A stretch of 15,930 nucleotides of DNA from Cloacimonetes bacterium UBA4175 (GTDB taxonomy: Bacteria > Cloacimonadota > Cloacimonadia > Cloacimonadales > Cloacimonadaceae). The DNA lies in contig DFUX01000092.1 of the NCBI GenBank assembly GCA_002379855.1, forward strand, positions 1 through 15,930, in the 5' to 3' direction. A program made the translations under genes and the position numbers. The notes below the pieces were generated by a model, which saw only the letters and a program-made list of their open reading frames with translations, did no database searches and was not told where the DNA came from. Positions 6,946 through 13,916 of the stretch are shown piece after piece. Numbering within the stretch: position 1 is the stretch's first letter; each line of letters opens with the position of its first letter.

Positions 6946-7731
6946 TCAAGCTTTTTGGGCTACGATTATCAGGCCGGTGCCACGCTTGTTGTCCAGGCGC
7001 AGGTCGAGCGCCATAAGCAATTGCGCGATGGGGAAGACGGGCAGGTAGTAGATAGGTAGCGCCAGCAGGAAGAGTTTGGAGCGGGAGATCAGGCTGAGGG
7101 GGCGTTTGATGAGCCAGCGCCAGGCCAGGCTGCCCAGGGGGCCATAGCTGTAAAGGCTGGCCAGGATTCGGAACCCGCAGGCGCCAAGCCTGGCTTCCAG
7201 TTCCGCTTTACCATAGCCAGGGCGGACGTGTTCGGCGGTGAATTTAGCAGCCGGGTCGCTGTCCGAGGGGGTGGAGATGATAAGCATCCCGTTCTCCGCG
7301 AGGCAGGCGTGGAAGTTTTTCAAAACAGCCATATCGTCCTCGATGTGTTCCAGGATGTCGATGGCGGTTACGAGGTCGAACTCCTTTTCCGGCTTGAAAA
7401 ACTGGAGGTCGGCGGGGCGGTGGGAAAACCTGCCGGCCATGTTTTCCGGCAGGAAATGGGCAAAATCATCAAGGTAGTCCCCCTTGAGGTCGGAGGCAAA
7501 AACGGTGGAGTCGCTCCACTTGTTCAACACATACCAGGAATATTGGCAGAATCCGGCTCCGGCGTCGTAATAGCGGAGCTTCCGGCGGCCCGCGCAGTGG
7601 CGGTTCATCTGCCTTTTCACATAGCGCTGGCGCAGCAGAAAGAGGTCGAGCAGGCGGTAGAAACACAGCCTCGCGGCGGGGAAGATCCTGATCATCCCCG
7701 AGACGCGGTCTTTGATGGGTTCATATTGCAT
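6946..7731 (-). CDS. Class I SAM-dependent methyltransferase with hydrophobic C-terminal segment
   Basis: A 261-aa protein of the Methyltransf_11/12 (UbiE/Coq5-like) type. Motif I is Asp56-Ala-Gly-Ala-Gly60, a variant of the usual Asp-x-Gly-x-Gly. The acidic residue that would hold the SAM ribose is Asp81. Motif IV reads Phe118-Asp-Leu-Val with Asp125-x-x-Glu128-His129. A Leu-Ile-Ile-Ser-Thr-Pro strand marks the post-motif region. Residues about 220-243 are strongly hydrophobic with several prolines and aromatics, suggesting membrane contact and perhaps a lipid or polyprenyl-linked substrate (inference). A GGAG element lies 7 nt from ATG 7731 but only 2 nt from an upstream ATG at 7737, so 7731 is chosen. 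The frame stays open far upstream, but that part is antisense to the PHP gene and is not coding. It is divergent from the PHP gene. Confidence 0.85.
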   Translation of the reverse strand: MQYEPIKDRVSGMIRIFPAARLCFYRLLDLFLLRQRYVKRQMNRHCAGRRKLRYYDAGAGFCQYSWYVLNKWSDSTVFASDLKGDYLDDFAHFLPENMAGRFSHRPADLQFFKPEKEFDLVTAIDILEHIEDDMAVLKNFHACLAENGMLIISTPSDSDPAAKFTAEHVRPGYGKAELEARLGACGFRILASLYSYGPLGSLAWRWLIKRPLSLISRSKLFLLALPIYYLPVFPIAQLLMALDLRLDNKRGTGLIIVAQKA

Positions 7732-7794
7732 TGTCATACTCCAAACGGCGGCGGAAGGATAGCAAAAACCACCCGCCAAATCGGGCAAAAAACT

Positions 7795-7831
7795 TATTGA
7801 CGGTTTTACGACAGCCAGAAATACGTCAATA
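7795..7831. promoter_or_regulatory. 8-bp inverted repeat upstream of the PHP operon
   Basis: TATTGACG (7795-7802) and CGTCAATA (7824-7831) are perfect inverted copies separated by 21 nt, ending 11 bp before the ATG of the PHP gene. The left arm contains a TTGACG that could serve as a -35, but no convincing -10 follows at normal spacing. It may be a repressor site or a leader hairpin covering the translation start of the first gene of the operon. The repeat is seen directly; its function is unknown. Confidence 0.45.
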
Positions 7832-7842
7832 GAAAAGAAATT

Positions 7843-8700
7843 ATGATAGTAAAAGAAATAGACCCCATCAAACGCATCAACCTGCATCTGCATACCAACG
7901 TATCGGATGGAGTGCTCAGCCCTTTGGAGCTGATCAGGCGCTCGCAACAGATCGGCCTGGATCTGATCTCGATCACAGACCATGATACATTCGATGCCTA
8001 CAAGCAGTTGCCGGAGGATGTTTCGCCTCTGCGCATCATACCCGGAATCGAGATCAGTTCCCATCATGAAGGCGATGACGTGCATATTCTGGCCTATGGC
8101 TACGACAGGCACCACCGGCAGATGAAGGAATTGACCGAGATGTATCTGACCGGCAGGCGGGAACGGGCTATCCGCATGATTTCCAAGCTCAGGGAACTGG
8201 GTATGGAGATCACGCTGGAAGAGGTCGTGAAAGTGGCCGGCAGCCGCGAACTGATCGTGCGTCCCCATATCGCCCAAATTTTGGTGAACCGCGGTTATGT
8301 GTCCTCCAAAAACGAGGCTTTCGACAAGTATATCGGCAACAATAAGCCCGCCTACAGCGCCAAGCCGGAAGTGGGCGTCCGGGAAGTGGTCAAGATCATC
8401 CATGCCGCCGGAGGACTGGCCATCGTGGCCCATCCCGGCAAGCTGACGAAACCAGCCTACGTGGATGAATTCATTGCCATGGGTATCGACGGGCTGGAGG
8501 TGTGGCATCCGGACCATTATAAGTTCGAGGTGGACGAGTTTACCAACATCTGCCTGAAGAACGGCTTGTATATGACCGCAGGCAGCGACTTTCACGGCGA
8601 GCAGGACCGGCACAACCTCTTTGATGGCGTTCCAGCCAGCGAGGAGGTTTTGGCCAGCGTGAACCGGATGTGGAGGGAATACAGTTGCCGCGCCGTCTGA
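7843..8700 (+). CDS. PHP-family metal-dependent phosphoesterase (TrpH/YciV-like)
   Basis: A 285-aa protein with all the metal-ligand motifs of the PHP family: His15-x-His17, Asp22, the Asp46-His47-Asp48 motif, Glu70 in Gly-Ile-Glu-Ile, His81, His142, His197 in Val-Ala-His-Pro-Gly, and Asp249-x-His251. Length and layout match E. coli RNase AM/YciV (293 aa) and related enzymes that use a trinuclear metal site to hydrolyse phosphate from 3',5'-bisphosphonucleotides or short RNA ends. Substrate here cannot be read from sequence. The ribosome binding site is weak (AAAGAA region). It is the first gene of a closely packed operon, its end overlapping the next gene if that gene starts at TTG 8685. An 8-bp inverted repeat lies immediately upstream. 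Confidence 0.92.
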   Translation: MIVKEIDPIKRINLHLHTNVSDGVLSPLELIRRSQQIGLDLISITDHDTFDAYKQLPEDVSPLRIIPGIEISSHHEGDDVHILAYGYDRHHRQMKELTEMYLTGRRERAIRMISKLRELGMEITLEEVVKVAGSRELIVRPHIAQILVNRGYVSSKNEAFDKYIGNNKPAYSAKPEVGVREVVKIIHAAGGLAIVAHPGKLTKPAYVDEFIAMGIDGLEVWHPDHYKFEVDEFTNICLKNGLYMTAGSDFHGEQDRHNLFDGVPASEEVLASVNRMWREYSCRAV

Positions 8701-9224
8701 ATATCTCGTCCGTGAAGGGCAGGATGCCTGTCCGCTACCGGCTCCATCCCCTGTCCCGGCTTCCCTTTCTGGCCATCTCGATATCTGTCGCGGCCTGGTG
8801 CCTGTGGGTGCTCTTCAACCGGATCAGCTCCGAGACGCCTACGTTTTTCAGGATACTCCCCCTGGTGGTGCTGTATATCGCTATGGACACCGCGGTGCGC
8901 CATCTGACCAACCTGAACAGCGTGATATTCGCCCCGGAATGCCTGTGGCTGCGCTTTATATTGAGACCCTCCATTGCCATCCCCTATGAGAGGATAAAAG
9001 GCATGGAGTTCCGCAAATCCATCACCTATTATGTGTTTCTGAAATATACCGACGCCAGGGGAAGGGACAGGGTATTCAAGACCAACGCGTCCTTTCCCAA
9101 GATGCTGGAGATCATGTATAACATCGCGGATCTTTGTCCCCAGATACAGATGAACGACGAGCTGGCCAAGCTGGTTCAGGTGATGCAAAGGATAAAAGAC
9201 TCCGAACAGAGCGAATCAGTATGA
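8685..9224 (+). CDS. Small membrane protein with a PH-like cytoplasmic domain (hypothetical)
   Basis: About 179 aa, no assigned function. Two hydrophobic segments lie near the N-terminus (about 26-44 and 54-68), followed by a soluble region. Its strand pattern (Gly-Met-Glu-Phe-Arg, then Tyr-Tyr-Val-Phe-Leu-Lys-Tyr, then Arg-Val-Phe-Lys-Thr) and a terminal helix resemble bacterial PH-like (bPH) domains that follow a membrane hairpin. The fold call is inference. Start choice: GGAGGG lies 7 nt before TTG 8685, giving a 16-nt overlap with the PHP gene. The alternative ATG 8724 has a weaker GAAGGG and leaves a 23-bp gap; a GTG at 8670 has no good site. The 3' end shares ATGA with the PatB-like gene. 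Co-translation with the PHP enzyme is likely; a functional link is not established. Confidence 0.75.
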   Translation: MPRRLNISSVKGRMPVRYRLHPLSRLPFLAISISVAAWCLWVLFNRISSETPTFFRILPLVVLYIAMDTAVRHLTNLNSVIFAPECLWLRFILRPSIAIPYERIKGMEFRKSITYYVFLKYTDARGRDRVFKTNASFPKMLEIMYNIADLCPQIQMNDELAKLVQVMQRIKDSEQSESV

Positions 9225-10381
9225 AATATGATTTTGATAAGTTAACGCAACGGCGGGGCACAGGCTGTTTCAAGCATGACGGCCTGAAACTGATTTACGG
9301 ACGAGAAGACCTGACCCCCCTCTGGGTGGCGGATATGGAATTCGAGGTGGCGCCGGCCATCCGGGCTGCCCTGCAAAGCAGGCTGGATCACGGTATCTTC
9401 GGCTACAACTTCCGCCTGCCTGTCTTTTATGAAGTGGCGGCGAACTGGATAGCCAGGGAATATGGGTTCAAGATCGGGGAAGAGTGGATTCTGACCAGCC
9501 CGGGAATCGTGCCTGGCATCAATCTGGCTGTGTTGCAGTTTACCGAACCCCACGACCCCATATTGATCCAAACGCCTGTCTATGGCCCCTTTTTCGACGC
9601 CGTGCGCCTGAACGGGCGCAAGCTGCTAACCAATCCGCTGGTCTTTCAGGAAAACCACTGGCAGATTGATTGGGAGGATTTTGAGGGCAAGCTTTCCAAA
9701 GCCAGGATGTTCATTCTCTGTAATCCCCACAATCCGGTGGGCAGGTTGTGGAGCGAGCAGGAACTTAAGCGCATGGGAAGGCTGTGCGTGAAGTATGGGG
9801 TGAAGGTTGTGAGCGACGAGATCCACGCGGATATCGTGTATGACGGCCAGACCTTTTTATCGTATGGAGCCGTTGAGGATTTCGCGGATCACTCCGTCTG
9901 TTGCTTCTCTCCGGCAAAGTCTTTCAATGTGGCAGGCTTGTCCAGCGCGGTTCTGGTCGTGAAAGACCCGGTGATGAGAAAAGAGTTGGACAGTCTGATC
10001 ATGAAACTGCACCTGCATGTGGGAAACAGCTTTGGGATCGAGGCCCTTATCGCCGCCTGGCGGGATTCCCGGGAATGGCTGAGGCAAATGGTGGGCTACC
10101 TGCAAGGCAACCGCGATTTGCTGATCGAGGTATTGGCGAAGGACTTTCCAGAGCTGCGCATGGCACGCCCGCAATGCACATATCTGGGTTGGATGGATTA
10201 TAGCCGTCTGGGACTGGATGAAGAGCAACTCATGAGGCTATTGGTCAACAAGGCCCATCTGGGCCTCGACCCCGGTTCAAAGTTTGGAGACAGCAGCTTT
10301 GTCAGGATAAACTTTGCCTGCCAGAGGTCAATCCTCGGGCAGGCGCTGTCGCGCATGAAAGCGGCAATATATGAGGCATAA
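9221..10381 (+). CDS. PatB/MalY-type PLP-dependent aminotransferase or cystathionine beta-lyase
   Basis: A 386-aa fold-type I PLP enzyme. The start has the MalY/PatB hallmark: an Arg-Arg-Gly-Thr-Gly segment, then Trp-Val-Ala-Asp-Met-Glu-Phe. Other family features are Tyr-Gly-Pro-Phe-Phe in the substrate region, Asn168 within Asn-Pro-His-Asn-Pro, Asp199 in Ser-Asp-Glu-Ile-His (pairs with the pyridine nitrogen), and the Schiff-base Lys233 in Ser-Pro-Ala-Lys-Ser-Phe-Asn. Family members cleave cystathionine or cystine C-S bonds; others act as aminotransferases. Because it directly precedes dapD, a role in amino-acid supply (methionine, or a transamination) is plausible but not proven. The ATG overlaps the previous stop (ATGA), and the ribosome binding site is weak, which suggests translational coupling. 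Confidence 0.9.
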   Translation: MKYDFDKLTQRRGTGCFKHDGLKLIYGREDLTPLWVADMEFEVAPAIRAALQSRLDHGIFGYNFRLPVFYEVAANWIAREYGFKIGEEWILTSPGIVPGINLAVLQFTEPHDPILIQTPVYGPFFDAVRLNGRKLLTNPLVFQENHWQIDWEDFEGKLSKARMFILCNPHNPVGRLWSEQELKRMGRLCVKYGVKVVSDEIHADIVYDGQTFLSYGAVEDFADHSVCCFSPAKSFNVAGLSSAVLVVKDPVMRKELDSLIMKLHLHVGNSFGIEALIAAWRDSREWLRQMVGYLQGNRDLLIEVLAKDFPELRMARPQCTYLGWMDYSRLGLDEEQLMRLLVNKAHLGLDPGSKFGDSSFVRINFACQRSILGQALSRMKAAIYEA

Positions 10382-10384
10382 GCA

Positions 10385-11209
10385 ATGAAAGAATCGATTA
10401 TCTCACTGTATCAAGCCAAGCCAGATAGTTACACGGAAGCCGAACAGAACCTGTATCAGGACTTTCTGCAAGCCCTCGACGAGGGCAGAATCCGCGCCTG
10501 CGAACCCAATGGCTCCTCCTGGATAGTGAACCAGTGGGTCAAGATGGGTATCCTGATCGGATTCAGGATGGGTAAACTGACAGCTTATCCGCGAGGGGAA
10601 GGCAAGCTCTTTTTCGACAAAGACACCCTGCCCGAGAAATCTTTCCTGCTCTCGCACCAGGTCAGGATCGTCCCCGGTGGGTCATCTGCCAGGGCCGGGG
10701 CTTATGTGGCGCCCGGAGTGGCTGTCATGCCCCCGGCATTCATCAATATCGGCGCTTGGGTGGATAGCGGTTCTTTGGTGGATTCACATGCCTTAGTGGG
10801 CTCCTGCGCGCAGATCGGCAAAAATGTGCATCTGTCGGCCGGGGCTATGATCGGGGGTGTATTGGAGCCGATAGGTTCCAGGCCTGTGGTGATCGAGGAT
10901 GATGTGTTTGTGGGCGGCAATACTGGCATCTACGAGGGAATCATCGTCCAAAGTAAGGCTGTGATAGCTTCCGGAACCATTCTTACAGCCTCGACGCCAG
11001 TGTATGACGCGGTACGCAAAGAGTTTCTGCCAAGGGATCCGGGCGGTTCTTTCACCATCCCCGCCGGAGCGGTCTTGGTTCCGGGCAGCAGGCAGATGAA
11101 AGATAATCCCGGATTTCATGTCTATTGCCCCATTATAATCAAATACCGGGACGCCAAGACAGACAAATCCGTGCAGTTGGAGATGGATCTGCGCAGTGTT
11201 GTTGACTGA
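10385..11209 (+). CDS. dapD: 2,3,4,5-tetrahydropyridine-2,6-dicarboxylate N-succinyltransferase
   Basis: A 274-aa cytoplasmic enzyme that transfers succinyl from succinyl-CoA to tetrahydrodipicolinate in the lysine/diaminopimelate pathway. Close match to E. coli DapD: an N-terminal helical part with Ala-Cys-Glu-Pro, then a left-handed beta-helix (about 95-200) containing Val-Asn/Ile-Gly-Ala, Gly-Ser-Cys-Ala-Gln-Ile-Gly-Lys-Asn-Val-His and Gly-Gly-Val-Leu-Glu-Pro, and a C-terminal Tyr-Cys-Pro-Ile-Ile-Ile-Lys strand. Asp133 and Glu184 align with the acidic residues regarded as catalytic in characterised DapD. Length is normal. It sits 3 nt after the PatB-like gene, with GAGG about 10 nt upstream of the ATG. 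Its last 14 nt overlap the following aminotransferase gene. Function is well supported; succinyl rather than acetyl donor follows from the DapD family type. Confidence 0.95.
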   Translation: MKESIISLYQAKPDSYTEAEQNLYQDFLQALDEGRIRACEPNGSSWIVNQWVKMGILIGFRMGKLTAYPRGEGKLFFDKDTLPEKSFLLSHQVRIVPGGSSARAGAYVAPGVAVMPPAFINIGAWVDSGSLVDSHALVGSCAQIGKNVHLSAGAMIGGVLEPIGSRPVVIEDDVFVGGNTGIYEGIIVQSKAVIASGTILTASTPVYDAVRKEFLPRDPGGSFTIPAGAVLVPGSRQMKDNPGFHVYCPIIIKYRDAKTDKSVQLEMDLRSVVD

Positions 11210-12314
11210 AGCGAGCCGGCTGGACGGGATTGAGCTTTCCCTGATCAGGCGCATGACCCAGGAAGCGCCGCGGGGAGCTGTCAACCTTGCCCTGGGCGAA
11301 CTGGGCTTCCCCCTGCCGGATGTTTTGAGGCAAAAAGCCATCGCTCTTTTGCAAGAGGGGACTCCCGTCTATACCCCCAACGCCGGACTGCCAGAGCTGC
11401 GCCGGGCAATCTCCCTGCTTTATCCAGGCTCTTCGCCGGACAATGTATGCGTCTGCAACGGGGCGGAGGAAGCCATCTTCGTGGCCTTGCTTACGCTATT
11501 GGAACCGGGAGACAGGATGGCTGTTCCCGATCCCGACTACAGCGCTTATCCCAATATCGGCAGGATCATGGGAGCGGACATCGTCAGGTTGCCTTACAGC
11601 GCCGATCTGCAATCTGTGGATCTGGCGCTATGGGAAAGCAAGCTTTGCGAAGGAGTGAAAGCCCTGATCCTGAGCAATCCTGGCAATCCAGCCGGACACG
11701 TCTTTTCCGGGGCGGGGATTTTGCACCTGCTCGATATCTGCGTGAAGCACCAGCTGATCTTGATCGTGGACGAAATCTATCTCGGCTTGTATTTCGACGC
11801 GGTCCCGGTGTCGTTTTGGGATGCCCGGCACGCGTCGCGGCTCATTATCATCGGCGGTTTGTCGAAATCCCATTGTATGAGCGGATGGAGGCTTGGCTGG
11901 GGTTTGTTTCCCCAGGGCATAATCTCAGCGGTGGTCAAGGCGCGGCAATATGTCTCCACCTGTAGCAACTGGCTCTCGCAAAAGCTGGCGGAATTTGCCC
12001 TTTCTCCCCAAGGCTCACTGGCTGCGGCCGGGGTTTTGGATAGCCTGAAAGAGTGCAGGGCTGTCGTAAAAGAGTACCTGTCAGGCAGCGGGATTAAGTT
12101 TTATCTGCCCTCTGCCACGCCCTATTGCCTGTTACAGTTGGGGGGCGATGATGTCGCTGTGGCCAAGGAGCTTGCCCGCAAGGGAGTGATCACGGTTCCC
12201 GGCAGCGCTTTCGGAGAGATGGGCAGGTCGTGGCTGAGGCTGAACTATGCCGTCCCAAAGGACGAGTTGAAACAAGCATTGGAAGTTATCCTTGAAGAAC
12301 TACATTTTCACTAA
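11196..12314 (+). CDS. Class I/II aminotransferase, candidate N-succinyl-DAP aminotransferase
   Basis: A 372-aa PLP-dependent aminotransferase. Visible features are an N-terminal Leu-Gly-Glu-Leu-Gly-Phe-Pro-Leu-Pro segment, Asn-Gly-Ala-Glu-Glu-Ala (phosphate/cofactor loop), Ser-Asn-Pro-Gly-Asn-Pro-Ala-Gly, Val-Asp-Glu-Ile-Tyr, the Schiff-base Lys224 in Gly-Gly-Leu-Ser-Lys-Ser followed by Gly-Trp-Arg-Leu-Gly-Trp, and a C-terminal Arg in Trp-Leu-Arg-Leu-Asn-Tyr that should bind the substrate carboxylate. Overlap with dapD makes DapC, which makes N-succinyl-diaminopimelate from the DapD product, the leading guess, though ordinary aspartate/branched-chain aminotransferases look similar. GTG 11196 is taken as start, with GGAG 13 nt upstream, so the exact start is uncertain; TTG 11199 and 11202 are alternatives. 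The 3' end overlaps the amidohydrolase by 23 nt. Confidence 0.88.
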   Translation: MLLTEASRLDGIELSLIRRMTQEAPRGAVNLALGELGFPLPDVLRQKAIALLQEGTPVYTPNAGLPELRRAISLLYPGSSPDNVCVCNGAEEAIFVALLTLLEPGDRMAVPDPDYSAYPNIGRIMGADIVRLPYSADLQSVDLALWESKLCEGVKALILSNPGNPAGHVFSGAGILHLLDICVKHQLILIVDEIYLGLYFDAVPVSFWDARHASRLIIIGGLSKSHCMSGWRLGWGLFPQGIISAVVKARQYVSTCSNWLSQKLAEFALSPQGSLAAAGVLDSLKECRAVVKEYLSGSGIKFYLPSATPYCLLQLGGDDVAVAKELARKGVITVPGSAFGEMGRSWLRLNYAVPKDELKQALEVILEELHFH

Positions 12315-13875
12315 CGCCCTTATCTTTTGCATGGAGAACCAAGGCCCGAGCATCCACAATTCGCTTCTGGTGAAGGATGGAGTGATCTCCCTCTTGGGTT
12401 CCCTGTCCGAGTGCCAATCTGCCAGTTCCTCCAACGCGGAGATAATCGATATCGGCGGGAGGGCGTTGTTACCCGCTTTTACGGACACTCACACGCATTT
12501 CGTGGAGTGGGCCAAATTGCAATTGCAGGTTGATCTGGTGGATTGTAACACCATCGCGTCTATAAAAGAGCGCCTGGCATCCTTCCGGGACGCGCGTCAG
12601 GAAAGCGGGTGCTGGATATTGGGTGGAGGCTGGGACGCCAATCGTTGCGATAGGCCGGAGTTGATCAAGCGTGATCTGCTGGACGAATACTTCCCCCATA
12701 TTCCGGTGGCGCTTTACAGCAAGGATTATCACAGCCGCTGGTGCAATTCGCTGGCCTTGAAGCTGGCAGGCATTTCCAGCGACACACCAGATCCCGCCGG
12801 GGGAAAGATTTGGAGAAACAACCAGAACGAACCCACGGGAATAGTGTCTGAGACGGCTTCAGAGGCTTTGGACAAGTTTATAGAACAACCTTCTGCCGAA
12901 CAGATATCGAATCTGGTGAGGGCAAGCATCGCAACAGCCCACAAGCTGGGATTGGCTGCCATCCATTCCATGGAGTCTGAATCCAGTGCCCGGATACTCT
13001 CAACCTTGGCCAATGAAGAGCGGGGCATCCGCGTTTGTTGGCATTTTCCGCTTGAACTGCTGGATGAAATGATAGAAAAAGGGCGGCGGTCTTATGAAGG
13101 GAATGAGTGGTTCAAGACGGGGGGAGTCAAGGTTTTTGCCGATGGCTCGCTTGGCTCCAGGACGGCGGCAGTCGATCATTCCTATCCCGGCTCAGAAGGC
13201 AACAGAGGGATACTGCGTTATAGTGAAGATGAGTTGTATGAGCTTGGCGTCAAGGCCGCGAGGGCGGGGATTTCCTGCTCTGTGCATGCCATCGGGGTTC
13301 GCGCTGTACGCTCCGTGATTGGCGCTTTCCTCAGGTTGAAAGGCCAGTATCCGAATCTGTTGCAACGCGTGGAACACCTCCAGTCCATCCTTCCCGAGGA
13401 CATCCAGAGGCTGAAGGAAAGCTCTGCCTATTGCGCCATGCAACCCATCCATCTCGCCAATGATATAGATATGATCGAAGAATCATGGTCTCCCATCAGA
13501 GACTATGCCTATTCGTTCCGTTCGGTCAAGGAACAGGGTATCCCCTTTGGTTTCGGATCGGATTCACCCATCGAAACCATCAATCCTTTTCAGGGCATCT
13601 ATTGCGCGCTTAACAGGAAAAAGGGCAATGATCCCAGGCAACCAAGCTGGCTTCCCTGGCAAAGGCTTTCCGCCTGGGATGCACTGCACGCCTATACTCT
13701 CGGCGCAGCAAAGGGTTCCGATTCCCATCACTACGCTGGTTCCCTGCGCCCCGGCAAAGTGGCGGATATGATCGTTTTGGAAGACTTCACCAACCTCCCC
13801 GATGAGTATTGGCTTGAGGCGAAGTCTTTGCTTACCATGATCGGGGGCAGGGTGGTCTTTTCGGAATGGCTGTGA
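12292..13875 (+). CDS. YtcJ-like metal-dependent amidohydrolase
   Basis: A 527-aa amidohydrolase-superfamily protein of the Amidohydro_3 (YtcJ/NfdA) type. An N-terminal small beta-sandwich (about 1-60) leads into the TIM-barrel. Metal and active-site residues are His67-x-His69, Lys/Asp in Val-Lys-Val-Phe-Ala-Asp-Gly-Ser, His332 in Val-His-Ala-Ile-Gly, His362 in Val-Glu-His-Leu-Gln, and Asp424 in Gly-Ser-Asp-Ser-Pro. The chain ends with the returning sandwich strand Gly-Lys-Val-Ala-Asp-Met-Ile-Val-Leu. Known members hydrolyse N-acyl or N-formyl amides; many are uncharacterised. TTG 12292 is preferred because homologous N-terminal strand residues begin there and GGAAG lies 6 nt upstream; the next start, ATG 12331, would cut into that strand. 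Overlap with the aminotransferase and closeness to dapD suggest, without proof, a role in N-acyl amino acid turnover. Confidence 0.88.
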   Translation: MKNYIFTNALIFCMENQGPSIHNSLLVKDGVISLLGSLSECQSASSSNAEIIDIGGRALLPAFTDTHTHFVEWAKLQLQVDLVDCNTIASIKERLASFRDARQESGCWILGGGWDANRCDRPELIKRDLLDEYFPHIPVALYSKDYHSRWCNSLALKLAGISSDTPDPAGGKIWRNNQNEPTGIVSETASEALDKFIEQPSAEQISNLVRASIATAHKLGLAAIHSMESESSARILSTLANEERGIRVCWHFPLELLDEMIEKGRRSYEGNEWFKTGGVKVFADGSLGSRTAAVDHSYPGSEGNRGILRYSEDELYELGVKAARAGISCSVHAIGVRAVRSVIGAFLRLKGQYPNLLQRVEHLQSILPEDIQRLKESSAYCAMQPIHLANDIDMIEESWSPIRDYAYSFRSVKEQGIPFGFGSDSPIETINPFQGIYCALNRKKGNDPRQPSWLPWQRLSAWDALHAYTLGAAKGSDSHHYAGSLRPGKVADMIVLEDFTNLPDEYWLEAKSLLTMIGGRVVFSEWL

Positions 13876-13916
13876 ACATCTTTAACATTAGATATATAGT
13901 ATAAAAGGAGATTACA

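Noticed and set aside
7732..8613. Long minus-strand open frame continuing upstream of the methyltransferase through the PHP gene
   Set aside because: It is antisense to a PHP gene with intact metal motifs, has no methyltransferase-like content beyond residue 1 at 7731, and the ribosome binding site supports the internal start.
13888..13906. AT-rich TATATA/TATAAA as promoter -10 of the GcvT-family gene
   Set aside because: Transcription from there would begin within or after the ribosome binding site, and no -35 is visible at the right distance.
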